Shown piece by piece: positions 38,874 to 48,151 of a stretch of DNA of 64,000 nucleotides. The translations under genes were made by a program, and so were the position numbers. Positions within the stretch are counted from its first letter, which is position 1; the number at the start of each line of letters is the position of its first letter. The DNA is from Leptothoe spongobia TAU-MAC 1115 (GTDB lineage Bacteria > Cyanobacteriota > Cyanobacteriia > Phormidesmidales > Phormidesmidaceae), in NCBI RefSeq assembly GCF_018739885.1, contig NZ_JADOES010000001.1, positions 1 through 64,000 of the forward strand, in the 5' to 3' direction. The notes under the pieces are model-generated. The model was not told the DNA's origin, searched no databases, and worked only from the letters and a program-made list of their open reading frames with translations.

Positions 38874-39370
38874 TCTCTTCTAATGGGTGACAATAACTGC
38901 CACATAGCATATAAACCCAAGATTTTCTGGGGTTTTGCTACCAGTCAGACTGATTAGCCGATCATGATCGGCACAGTAATCGAAAAAGCATTTGCAAAAA
39001 ACACTTTACAAAATCGAAGTGATTACTGTAATGAGAAACATTCCATAACATCTGAACAGGTTTTTAAACCTATTGTGTTTGTACCAGAAAATCCCTACTG
39101 ACTAGGGATACAGCTATATATGCGATACAAAATGACATATTAGCTCTCGAATTGTGTAACAATTTTGTTACACAATTCGAGAGCACTACTAATCCTTATA
39201 CTTCAAATAAAGTAAAAAGATAAGGGTTGACAAAAATTGAGTTTTACCAAAGTTTTCTTCGATTTTCTAGGCTTTACGGGATTTTGTTGAGCATTGTTTT
39301 GTGATCGCAACAATCTTCCATAAGATTTTAGGTTGAAGGGATAATCTATCGGTTGTTTTTTGGGTTGGCT
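38874..39370. other. chlH / CSP41-like divergent intergenic region
   Basis: AT-rich gap between divergent genes, containing the 42-bp palindrome listed separately. The dyad AGTAATC / GATTACT (around 38973-39020) is weaker. Promoters for both genes must lie here. No coding frame is convincing. Confidence 0.45.
39143..39184. repeat. 42-bp near-perfect palindrome upstream of chlH
   Basis: Arms of 20 bp, GCTCTCGAATTGTGTAACAA (39143-39162) and its exact complement (39165-39184), separated by only two T. It lies 324 bases upstream of chlH and 187 bases upstream of the reductase. The AAAATTTT-like centre and lack of a clear flanking U run on one side make its role open: bidirectional terminator, operator or element end. 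Confidence 0.85.
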
Positions 39371-40288
39371 ATGCGAATTTTGGTGATGGGTGGAACCCGG
39401 TTTATTGGGGTGTATTTAACACGATTATTAGTGGCGGCGGGACACGAGGTGACACTGCTAAATCGGGGGAATCGGCCTGCGCCTGAGGGGGTGGAAGTCG
39501 TTAAGTGCGATCGCAAATCCCCCGATGCGCTCAAGGCAGTCCTCACTGGCAAAGCATTTGACGCCATCTACGACAACAACGGTCGTGAACTCAGTGATAC
39601 CAAGCCCTTGGTCGAACTCTTTGGCGGTACCGTCAGTCAGTTTATCTATATCAGCTCTGCCGGTGTCTATCTCAAAAGTGAGCAGATGCCCCACCTTGAG
39701 GGTGACCCCATTGATCCCGACAGTCGCCATAAAGGCAAGCATCATACCGAAGACTACCTAGTTCAACAGGGTGTGCCTTTTACCTCCATTCGTCCTGTCT
39801 ACATCTATGGTCCCCAGAACTATAATCCTGTCGAAAAATGGTTCTTTGACCGGCTCAGTCATGACCGTCCTTTGCTGATTCCTGGTAATGGTAAGGCGAT
39901 CACGCAGTTAGGTCATTGCGCGGATCTCGCTGAAGCGATGGTGGCCGTCCTAGGTAATCCCAAAGCTATTGGTCAGATTTACAACATTTCAGGCAATCGC
40001 TATGTCACCTTTGACGGACTAGCCCATGCTTGTGCAGCGGCCATGGGTAAACCTGAACCAGATATTCGCCATTACGACCCCAATCAGTTCGACTTTGGTA
40101 AACGGAAGGCATTTCCTATGCGAGTTCAGCATTTCTTTGCCTCAATTGATAAGGCTCAACAGGATCTAGGTTGGACACCTCGTTATGATTTGGTCCGAGG
40201 ATTAAAGGACTCCTATGACAATGATTATTGTCAGTCTGAGCAAGCCGTGGACTTTGACCTAGACGGGCAAATCTTGGCATCTAGGTAG
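39371..40288 (+). CDS. NAD-dependent epimerase/dehydratase family protein, CSP41-like
   Basis: Atypical short-chain dehydrogenase of about 305 residues, close in pattern to plastid CSP41 stem-loop RNA-binding proteins and their cyanobacterial relatives. The nucleotide-binding motif RILVMGGTRFIGVYLTRLL opens the protein, with YISSAGVYLKSE near residue 95, FTSIRPVYIYGPQNYNP near residue 138 and YNISGNRYVTFDGLA near residue 208. The usual catalytic YxxxK is not clear, as in CSP41. In plants CSP41 stabilises photosynthetic RNAs; whether this one binds RNA is unknown. ATG at 39371 is preferred to one six codons upstream. dnaK follows after about 200 bases. Confidence 0.8.
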   Translation: MRILVMGGTRFIGVYLTRLLVAAGHEVTLLNRGNRPAPEGVEVVKCDRKSPDALKAVLTGKAFDAIYDNNGRELSDTKPLVELFGGTVSQFIYISSAGVYLKSEQMPHLEGDPIDPDSRHKGKHHTEDYLVQQGVPFTSIRPVYIYGPQNYNPVEKWFFDRLSHDRPLLIPGNGKAITQLGHCADLAEAMVAVLGNPKAIGQIYNISGNRYVTFDGLAHACAAAMGKPEPDIRHYDPNQFDFGKRKAFPMRVQHFFASIDKAQQDLGWTPRYDLVRGLKDSYDNDYCQSEQAVDFDLDGQILASR

Positions 40289-40469
40289 CCTGAGGCTGGG
40301 TCGCCCGCCCTACAACCGAAATCCAGGTTCGGTAACCCCCCCTTCAGAGAATCGCTCTGGATTAGCACTATAGTAGTGAGCTTTTAAGAAACCAAATTTT
40401 GAGGTTCGTTTAGAAGCAGCGCTATTGCTGGTTGATGGGAAATGATGATCAGCAATACCAAAGACATGA

Positions 40470-42401
<1,932 letters not shown>

Positions 42402-42481
42402 CCTTCATCAACCACGGCGGTTATCCTCTGTCGGGAGCGCCGCCGTGGCATAGCCGACAAACTTGCTCCGGCTAGCAAGGG

Positions 42482-42511
42482 GGTGGATGGTTTTACCATT
42501 CACCTTTTTTT
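42482..42511 (+). terminator. rho-independent terminator after dnaK
   Basis: Stem GGTGGATGG / CCATTCACC (42482-42490 and 42496-42504, one G-T pair) followed directly by seven T. A GC-rich dyad CCACGGCGG / CCGCCGTGG lies between it and the dnaK stop. Confidence 0.85.
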
Positions 42512-42623
42512 GTTATTTACGATACAGAAGCGCTCAGCTTAACGTCAGGCTGCATCGTACCACCTTCAAATTTGTTGCTTGTAGTTGCTTGTGTATGAAG
42601 CGAGTATCCCTAGATTACCAACC

Positions 42624-42836
42624 TTATTTCAGGCCAATTAGCGAAACGATGCTGTGCCCAGTGAAATACTCGATGGCGATCAAAATCAAGAAGCCCATCA
42701 TGGCAGCTCGTCCATTTAGCTGCTCAGCATATTGATTAAATCCTTTTTTGGGACGTTCAAGGTTGGGGCTAAGGGATGGCTTAATATCAGTCACGGTGTT
42801 AGGCGCTGGGTTATATCTATCTATTCTCACTATCAA
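42624..42836 (-). CDS. high-light-inducible protein (one-helix LHC-like)
   Basis: A 70-residue one-helix protein of the LHC superfamily (HLIP/SCP), which binds chlorophyll and carotenoid and protects photosystem II assembly and chlorophyll synthesis under stress. The generic motif is clear: EQLNGRAAMMGFLILIAIEYF, residues about 39-59, with the Glu, Asn and Arg ligands of the first LHC helix. The N-terminal 35 residues are soluble and proline-rich. It converges on dnaK's 3' end; both are typical stress genes, but shared control is not shown. Confidence 0.93.
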   Translation of the reverse strand: MIVRIDRYNPAPNTVTDIKPSLSPNLERPKKGFNQYAEQLNGRAAMMGFLILIAIEYFTGHSIVSLIGLK

Positions 42837-43013
42837 AGGGAGAGTTCGTCAATCAGTTTTCCCAGATGGGGCATTCTATTTTATGGACAATGCTTGCCCA
42901 GGATCAGCAATGCCCTGCCTTTTTGCAGGAGCGCTAAGCTATAGCTAGAGGCTAATTCAACAGCTATAGCCTTGGAATTGTCCAAAACTAACCCCTTTCA
43001 ACTGGAGGTGCCC

Positions 43014-44093
43014 GTGCAAATTGGTGTACCCAAAGAAATTAAAAACCTGGAGTTTCGAGTGGGGCTCAGTCCTAGCAGCGTTAGAGCCCTGACAGAACAA
43101 GGTCATCAGGTTCTGGTAGAGGCTGATGCTGGTGTGGGAGCAGGATTTAGTAATGCTAATTATCAGCAGGCAGGGGCAACAATAGTTGCGGCGGCTGAGG
43201 CTTGGCAGCAGGCCATGGTAGTCAAGGTCAAAGAGCCATTGCCTAAAGAATATGACTATTTACAAAAAGAGCAGCTGTTATTCACCTATCTCCATTTAGC
43301 GGCTAGTCGCGAGTTGACTGAGGCCTTAATGCACAGTGGTGCTACGGCCATTGCCTATGAAACCGTTGAGAAAAACCACCAGCGGCCTTTGCTGACGCCC
43401 ATGAGCATGATTGCTGGACGGCTATCGGTGCAGTTTGGCGCAAGGTTTTTAGAAAAGCAACAGGGAGGTCGCGGTATTTTACTCGGCGGTATTCCCGGTG
43501 TGACTCCAGGCCATGTGGTAGTGCTGGGTGGGGGTATTGTGGGCACCGAGGCAACCAAAATGGCGGTGGGTTTGGGGGCTCGGGTCACGCTGATTGATAT
43601 CAACCTGGATCGCTTAAATCAGCTCGAAGAATTATTTGGCTCACGGGTGCAGCTGCTTTACAGTAACTCTGCCAATATTGATATGGCAGTGAGTCAAGCT
43701 GATTTACTGATTGGAGCCGTGTTAGTGCCTGGTCGGCGACCACCGACGCTGGTGTCGCGATCGCAAGTCCAACAAATGCCCGATGGTGCTGTCATTGTAG
43801 ATGTTGCTGTCGACCAAGGCGGCTGCATTGAAACCGTAAGGTCCACCTCCCACAGTGAACCCGTTTATGTAGAGTCGGGGGTATTGCACTACGGTGTCCC
43901 CAATATGCCAGGGGCCGTACCCCGTACCGCAACCGAAGCGTTGAATAACAGCACACTACCCTATGTACTCAAGCTAGCCAACCTGGGCTTAGGGGCATTG
44001 GACACAGATGCGGCGTTAGCCGAAGGGCTCAATGTCGTCAGTCATCAGCTTGTACATCCAGCTGTACAAGCTACCTTTCCAGACCTAGCTTAA
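43014..44093 (+). CDS. ald: alanine dehydrogenase
   Basis: NAD-dependent alanine dehydrogenase, converting L-alanine to pyruvate and ammonia and back. From GTG at 43014 it is 359 residues, the family's normal size, and opens with the expected IGVPKEIKNLEFRVGL; the frame extends to a TTG at 42972 but a GGAGG site supports the GTG. The substrate-binding Arg lies in the opening motif, Lys in VVKVKEPLPKEY near residue 72, His in YLHLAA near residue 93, the Rossmann motif in VVVLGGGIVGTEA near residue 168 and Asp in VDVAVDQGGCIE near residue 265. Its stop overlaps the stop of the acyltransferase gene by 4 bases. Confidence 0.95.
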   Translation: MQIGVPKEIKNLEFRVGLSPSSVRALTEQGHQVLVEADAGVGAGFSNANYQQAGATIVAAAEAWQQAMVVKVKEPLPKEYDYLQKEQLLFTYLHLAASRELTEALMHSGATAIAYETVEKNHQRPLLTPMSMIAGRLSVQFGARFLEKQQGGRGILLGGIPGVTPGHVVVLGGGIVGTEATKMAVGLGARVTLIDINLDRLNQLEELFGSRVQLLYSNSANIDMAVSQADLLIGAVLVPGRRPPTLVSRSQVQQMPDGAVIVDVAVDQGGCIETVRSTSHSEPVYVESGVLHYGVPNMPGAVPRTATEALNNSTLPYVLKLANLGLGALDTDAALAEGLNVVSHQLVHPAVQATFPDLA

Positions 44094-44782
44094 CGTTGCA
44101 GATTTAACATGGCCTGGCGAGTTTGCATTTGCAGCCAGCCCACCTGCTCTTGTTTATCCAGGTGGGCCACAGGCTTTAGGGATATGGCCTTACTAATTCT
44201 GACATCGACGGCACGGTAGCGAGCGATGGACCGAGTATTGGTTAAGTCGTAATGCTGTGCCAGATGGGGACGTACTGCCGGTGGGATGCTAATGGGCTCT
44301 AATTTTTCTGCTTTGGGGATAATCATTGCCGGAATGACGGGGACCTGAGCCGTATAGGCGAGATGGGCAAATCCCGATTGCAGTTCGGCGAGGGGAGCCT
44401 CAAAGTCGTTGGCAAAGATATAGCCCTCACCCTCTGGGAAAATACCGAGTAGTTTTCCCTGCCGTAGTCGCTGTAATGCTTTTTTGATGGATGAAGGGGT
44501 AGGACGTCCTTCAGTTTTGACAGGGACCATGCCGGTCAGCTGGAGCACCTGGCTGGTAATCGGAACTGCTGTCATATAGTCGGCAACCATCCAGGCAATG
44601 TAGCGTGGTAAGGCCAGGGTGATTAAAAGTCCGTCGGTGTCAGAACGGTGATTGCAGACGAGGATAGCTGCTCCATGCTGGGGTAAGTTGTTGATGCCGT
44701 GGGTTGCGATCGCAACACCCCTCAGCAAAAAAGGGCGTAATAACCATCGCAGGCTATGGTAAACCGCTATTTGAACATCCAT
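44090..44782 (-). CDS. 1-acyl-glycerol-3-phosphate acyltransferase family protein
   Basis: PlsC-family acyltransferase of 230 residues, probably making or remodelling phosphatidate in membrane-lipid synthesis. The catalytic H(x4)D is in VCNHRSDTDG near residue 42 and the acyl-acceptor motif is FPEGEGY near residue 124, a variant of FPEG(T/S)R. GMVPVKTEGRPT near residue 84 is the third block. The N-terminal hydrophobic region LLRPFLLRGVAIA could dip into the membrane. Several PlsC paralogues are usual in cyanobacteria, so the exact acyl acceptor is unknown. It converges on ald. Confidence 0.85.
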   Translation of the reverse strand: MDVQIAVYHSLRWLLRPFLLRGVAIATHGINNLPQHGAAILVCNHRSDTDGLLITLALPRYIAWMVADYMTAVPITSQVLQLTGMVPVKTEGRPTPSSIKKALQRLRQGKLLGIFPEGEGYIFANDFEAPLAELQSGFAHLAYTAQVPVIPAMIIPKAEKLEPISIPPAVRPHLAQHYDLTNTRSIARYRAVDVRISKAISLKPVAHLDKQEQVGWLQMQTRQAMLNLQR

Positions 44783-44848
44783 ACCATCATCATTGAGAAT
44801 GAGAGTGAACCTGACTTTAATCTAGGCTAACGCGTTACCTTCATACTC

Positions 44849-45706
44849 ATGCCCACACCCCGCGAGATTTTAGACGCTTTACTACCGAACCTCAAGATAG
44901 CCGCAGGCTATGCAGCAAAAATGCAGGCCAGTATTGGTGCTCGCCCCGATAAGGTAGCCGCAGATCATAATTTGTTTGCCGAGGCTCTGACAGACGCAGA
45001 TCTATCTATTCAGACCTTTATCGAAGTGACGATGCTGTCGCTGTTTCCAGACATTCGTTTCTATGGCGAAGAATTTGAGCAGACCTACAACACTAAGTAT
45101 TTTCGGTCGATTGAGTTAGGTCCCCAGGATGACTATTTGGTTACCCTCGATCCCATCGATGGTACTCGCTTCTACATGGATGGCCATCCCAACTATCAAA
45201 TTATTCTGACTATCCTCAATGCTGATAGTTTTGAAGCGGTCATTGCGCTCAGTCCAGCTTTCGATCGGTTTTACTATAGCCTGCGGGGCCAGGGGACATT
45301 TTTGGGCTCTCTAGCAGATGACCTCGATAGTTGTCAGCCCTTAAAGATCGATACTCCCAAAAATCAGGTCATTCTCAGTTGGACTATGGGCCATCTGGCA
45401 GACGCCTTACGTGAAAATTTTAGTGTGATCAGTGTTCAACCTGACTATTCCCGTGAAGTGGCTATTCCCAATACGAATGGTCTCCTGACCGGTGACTTGA
45501 CCGGGGCGATTTTAGCAGCGGGTAAGTTTATCGATGGCGGTGCCCTGAGCTGGATGGCTCAGGAGATGGGCTATGTGTTGACTGACCATCAGGGAAATGA
45601 GCTACCGGCACTGCAGGATTGTGAGAATTATCAGTGGCCTGGGGTGGTGGTGGGTTCCTCGCCAGCGGTGCATCAGAAGCTACTGGACGTATTGGCCCAG
45701 CAGTAA
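44849..45706 (+). CDS. inositol monophosphatase family protein
   Basis: Metal-dependent phosphatase of the inositol monophosphatase / CysQ / FBPase-like superfamily, 285 residues. The glutamate ligand is in FYGEEFEQ near residue 72, the metal motif in TLDPIDGTRFYMDG near residue 98, and the last aspartate region in FIDGGALSWMAQEMGYVLTDHQG near residue 230, where the usual WDxA is SWMA. This altered last motif makes the substrate less certain: inositol phosphate, PAP or a sugar bisphosphate. ATG is the start. A separate frame starting inside its 3' end belongs to the WD40 remnant that follows. Confidence 0.82.
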   Translation: MPTPREILDALLPNLKIAAGYAAKMQASIGARPDKVAADHNLFAEALTDADLSIQTFIEVTMLSLFPDIRFYGEEFEQTYNTKYFRSIELGPQDDYLVTLDPIDGTRFYMDGHPNYQIILTILNADSFEAVIALSPAFDRFYYSLRGQGTFLGSLADDLDSCQPLKIDTPKNQVILSWTMGHLADALRENFSVISVQPDYSREVAIPNTNGLLTGDLTGAILAAGKFIDGGALSWMAQEMGYVLTDHQGNELPALQDCENYQWPGVVVGSSPAVHQKLLDVLAQQ

Positions 45707-45711
45707 CGGTA

Positions 45712-46590
45712 ATGGGGTGGGCCATGTCCACTGGGGTATTGGCAGAACTAAGGGAGCTACCGGTTGCTGTGCACAATGATGTGTTGCTTTATACTGATCT
45801 GTGCACGTTTTTTACCCACAGTGACGAGCAGGATCAGGCGCAAAGGTTATTCTTGGGGAGGGCTTTAGCGGATGCTCAAATCCAGAACCGTTCCCGTAAA
45901 ATTCGTGACAAGCTAATCAACTTGCCTCAGTACACTGTCGAGGCCACTCTGGAAGCTATGGACACGGTGGGCGATAGCTTGGCTGCGTTTAAGGATGAGG
46001 TGAAACACTCAGCTCAGTATGCTCTGAACCAAACCTGGCATAAAATTTGCGAACGCTTAAAGCTAGAGGGCCATCGCGGCTCGGTTAGGTCCGTGGCCTT
46101 TAGCCCCCAGGGGGATCGGATTGTCTCCGGTAGCGCTGACAACACTCTGCGACTGTGGGATCGTGAGGGCAACCCCATCGGTCAGCCCCTAGAGGGCCAT
46201 CGCGACTCGGTTTGGTCCGTGGCCTTTAGCCCCCAGGGGGATCGGATTGTCTCCGGTAGCTCTGACAACACTCTGCGACTGTGGGATCGCATCCGCTGGC
46301 AGGACTGGCTCCATGACTGTTGTAATCAGCTGCTGCACCACAGCGACCTGGTACGGCCTAAGACTGATGCGGCTAGGGGAGCTTGCCAAGTGTGTATGGA
46401 CCAGGCCTGGACACGCCGTGAGCGGGCCGAGTTTTTAGTGGCCCAGGGGAAGGCGTTGGCGTATTACGAGCAGGATGCGGATGGGGCGGTAGCGAAGTTT
46501 GATGAAGCGTTAAGTCTTGACGGGACGGCGTTAGAGGTGGAGCCGAGGGAGCTGGCAGAGCAGATTAAAGGGTGGGGGACCTCTCCCTAA
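45712..46590 (+). CDS. WD40-repeat protein, probably an internally deleted remnant
   Basis: An open frame of about 293 residues from ATG at 45712 (second ATG at 45724). The N-terminal 115 residues are helical and unrecognised. Only two WD40 repeats follow (LEGHRGSVRSVAFSPQGDRIV and its copy 42 residues later), too few to close a beta-propeller. The last 95 residues (WQDWLHDCCNQLLHHSDL, ACQVCMDQAW, LVAQGKALAYYEQDADGAVAKFDEAL) resemble the ends of large cyanobacterial NACHT/TPR-WD40 proteins. I infer that many repeats, and probably a central domain, were lost by recombination between repeats. It may still be expressed. It starts 5 bases after the phosphatase stop. Confidence 0.6.
   Translation: MGWAMSTGVLAELRELPVAVHNDVLLYTDLCTFFTHSDEQDQAQRLFLGRALADAQIQNRSRKIRDKLINLPQYTVEATLEAMDTVGDSLAAFKDEVKHSAQYALNQTWHKICERLKLEGHRGSVRSVAFSPQGDRIVSGSADNTLRLWDREGNPIGQPLEGHRDSVWSVAFSPQGDRIVSGSSDNTLRLWDRIRWQDWLHDCCNQLLHHSDLVRPKTDAARGACQVCMDQAWTRRERAEFLVAQGKALAYYEQDADGAVAKFDEALSLDGTALEVEPRELAEQIKGWGTSP
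46063..46289. repeat. tandem WD40-encoding repeat, two near-identical units
   Basis: Unit 1 (from 46063) and unit 2 (from 46189) are 126 bases apart. Over the roughly 100 bases shared, they differ at three positions, so the duplication is recent or is kept alike by gene conversion. Confidence 0.9.
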
Positions 46591-46765
46591 GTCCCTCTCC
46601 TGGGAGAAGAGGGACTTTGATGGAATGCGGTTAGAAACGATGGGGATTGAGTACTTGCCGATACATGACGCTACCTCTACCTCCCCTTCTCCTCCCAGGA
46701 GAAGGGGCCGGGGGATGAGGTCCTCAATCGCTCCGCTATCACCACCAATACCCCCTCCAACGCCT
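46491..46765. repeat. duplicated block, copy 1 (WD40 tail plus DUF559 tail)
   Basis: Runs from the last 100 bases of the WD40 remnant through its stop into non-coding DNA. Its distal part, read on the minus strand, matches the C-terminal codons of the DUF559 gene at 47023-47445. Copy 2 is at 46850-47110, offset by about 345 bases. Confidence 0.85.
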
Positions 46766-46849
46766 TTTCACTGGCCGATTGTTTAGCCACAGCATTGGCA
46801 GAGTGACGGATGATGCGAGACATTTTTTCCTAGACGGTGGCGAAGGTTG

Positions 46850-47110
46850 AGGCAGCGGTAGCGATTGATGAGACGACGTTAGAGGTAGAGCCGAGGTGCT
46901 GGCGGAGCAGATTAAGGGGTGGACCTCTCCCTAAATCCCTCTCCTGGGAGGAGAGGGACTTTGATGGAATGCGGTTAGACAGAGAGGGAGGTTGAGTAAC
47001 TTACCGATACATGACGCTACCTCTACCTCCCCTTCTCCTGGGAGGAGAAGGGGCCGGGGGATGAGGTCCTCAACCGCTCTGCTATCACTACCAACACCCC
47101 CTCCAAATCC
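46850..47110. repeat. duplicated block, copy 2
   Basis: Second copy of the block at 46491-46765, including a decayed WD40-protein tail (GCGTTAGAGGTGGAG-type sequence at 46880-46910) and the palindromic segment around CTCCTGGGAGGAG. Its distal end is the live DUF559 3' end. Indels and a few substitutions separate the copies. Confidence 0.85.
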
Positions 47111-47445
47111 TCCTGCACCTGTTGATTCGTCACCCGCAGCACCTGCAATCCCACCGATTCCATCCACGCATCTCGTGCCGCATCCTTTTCCTGCTGCCGA
47201 TCATGAATGGTGCCATCGACCTCGACGACTAACCCGGCTTCATGGCAATAAAAATCAGCGATAAAGCGATCGATGTTATGCTGCCGCCGAAATTTGTAGC
47301 CATATAATCGGCTAGCCCGCAAACATTCCCATAAACTTTGTTCCGCTGGCGTTTGCCGCTGGCGTAGTTCGCGGGCTCGTCGGAGTAGAATGGCGGGAAT
47401 CTGACGGTGGCGGCCTGAGATAGCAGAAAGGTTTGGATCGGTCAT
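47023..47445 (-). CDS. DUF559 domain protein, endonuclease-like fold
   Basis: A 140-residue protein of the DUF559 family, which has a very-short-patch-repair/PD-(D/E)xK endonuclease-like fold. Family segments are ARELRQRQTPAEQSLWECLR near residue 24, YKFRRQHNIDRFIADFYCHEAGLVVEVDGTIHD near residue 50 (catalytic-type E, D and D/E-V-D residues) and GLQVLRVTNQQV near residue 100. The last 15 residues are encoded by the dispersed repeat. DUF559 genes commonly scatter in bacterial genomes beside such repeats. DNA cleavage has not been shown for this protein. Confidence 0.85.
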   Translation of the reverse strand: MTDPNLSAISGRHRQIPAILLRRARELRQRQTPAEQSLWECLRASRLYGYKFRRQHNIDRFIADFYCHEAGLVVEVDGTIHDRQQEKDAARDAWMESVGLQVLRVTNQQVQEDLEGVLVVIAERLRTSSPGPFSSQEKGR

Positions 47446-47457
47446 GGGCTTAGGGTA

Positions 47458-47495
47458 GACCTCTCCCTAACTCCCTCGATTGGGAAGAGAGAGAT
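47458..47495. repeat. third copy of the GACCTCTCCCTAA repeat start
   Basis: GACCTCTCCCTAACTCCCTC at 47458 repeats the opening seen at 46578 and 46922 in the same orientation, and is followed by a short hairpin (TCGATTGGGAAGAGAGA). It lies just upstream of the DUF559 start, so the gene is flanked by direct repeats. Confidence 0.75.
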
Positions 47496-47586
47496 TGTTG
47501 AACCGCTGTAGGGCAGATTCTTTGTTTTAGAGGGCTTTAGCATCATTGGAAGTGTTGCTCGAAACCTCAGTTTTCAGCATTGGAGC

Positions 47587-47614
47587 AAAAAAAAGGATAG
47601 CCATTGGCTATCCT
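47587..47614 (-). terminator. rho-independent terminator of the secreted-protein pseudogene
   Basis: Stem AGGATAGCC / GGCTATCCT (47594-47602 and 47606-47614), preceded on the plus strand by eight A, which is a U run on the minus strand. It follows the pseudogene's intended stop by about 60 bases. Confidence 0.8.
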
Positions 47615-47676
47615 GACTTAATCGCGATTTAACTGGAGAAAACCTACTTGAGCTAATCTGTCTGCTAGACGATGAA

Positions 47677-48026
47677 CTAAGGATCTGTCTGAGAGCTAAC
47701 CCAAGCTGTACATCCCTGGGGATGGTTGCAACTGGGCATGACACTTCCAGCAGAAAGTCACCGTCCTAAGGAGCTAATAACATCGAGACCGCACCTAGTT
47801 CGCTATCTTGGGTAAGCAAATTACCCTCGGTATCGTACAAATACAGATCGATATCCAGACAGTGCTCATTGCAAGTGGCCGTAATTGTGTCACCGGTTGT
47901 GAAATTAGTTTGAACCAGTTCTGATTCGCCATTGGCGAGTCAGAAGGTCAACTCTTGAGCCTGAGCGGGAGACACGCTTAAGAACGTAGTCAGGGATGCA
48001 ATTGCAACCAGGTATGAACCGTTCAT
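47677..48026 (-). pseudogene. secreted protein pseudogene (two stops, one frameshift)
   Basis: On the minus strand an ATG at 48026 opens a signal peptide (MNGSYLVAIASLTTFLSVSPAQAQ) and a mature region GDTITATCNEHCLDIDLYLYDTEGN. The frame is broken by TGA at codon 29 (47940-47942), TAG at 47766-47768 and a one-base loss near 47740. Reading through these restores a sensible end, MPSCNHPQGCTAWVSSQTDP, to a TAG at 47677. The intact ancestor would be about 116 residues with paired cysteines, a small beta-rich secreted protein; its family is unknown to me. A terminator lies downstream, so transcription signals survive. Confidence 0.85.
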
Positions 48027-48151
48027 AGGCTTAGTCAGCCCCTTAAAATTACGTAACACTATGGTTCCCTGTGAACATGCTTTTCCTCGTGGTGAAATAT
48101 GCGGAACCTTTATATGAAGAGTTCTTGGGGCGTTCAGAGTACTTGAGGTGG

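Noticed and set aside
39143-39184. HLR1 (RpaB-type) site in the chlH palindrome
   Set aside because: GTTACA half-sites are present but inverted, whereas HLR1 is a direct repeat with fixed spacing.
46578-47495. CRISPR array
   Set aside because: The repeats are only three, irregularly spaced, and tied to a DUF559 gene; no spacers or cas genes are present.
47677-48026. Selenocysteine or TGA recoding in the secreted-protein gene
   Set aside because: There is also a TAG and a frameshift in the same gene, and no selenocysteine machinery is seen, so decay explains it better.
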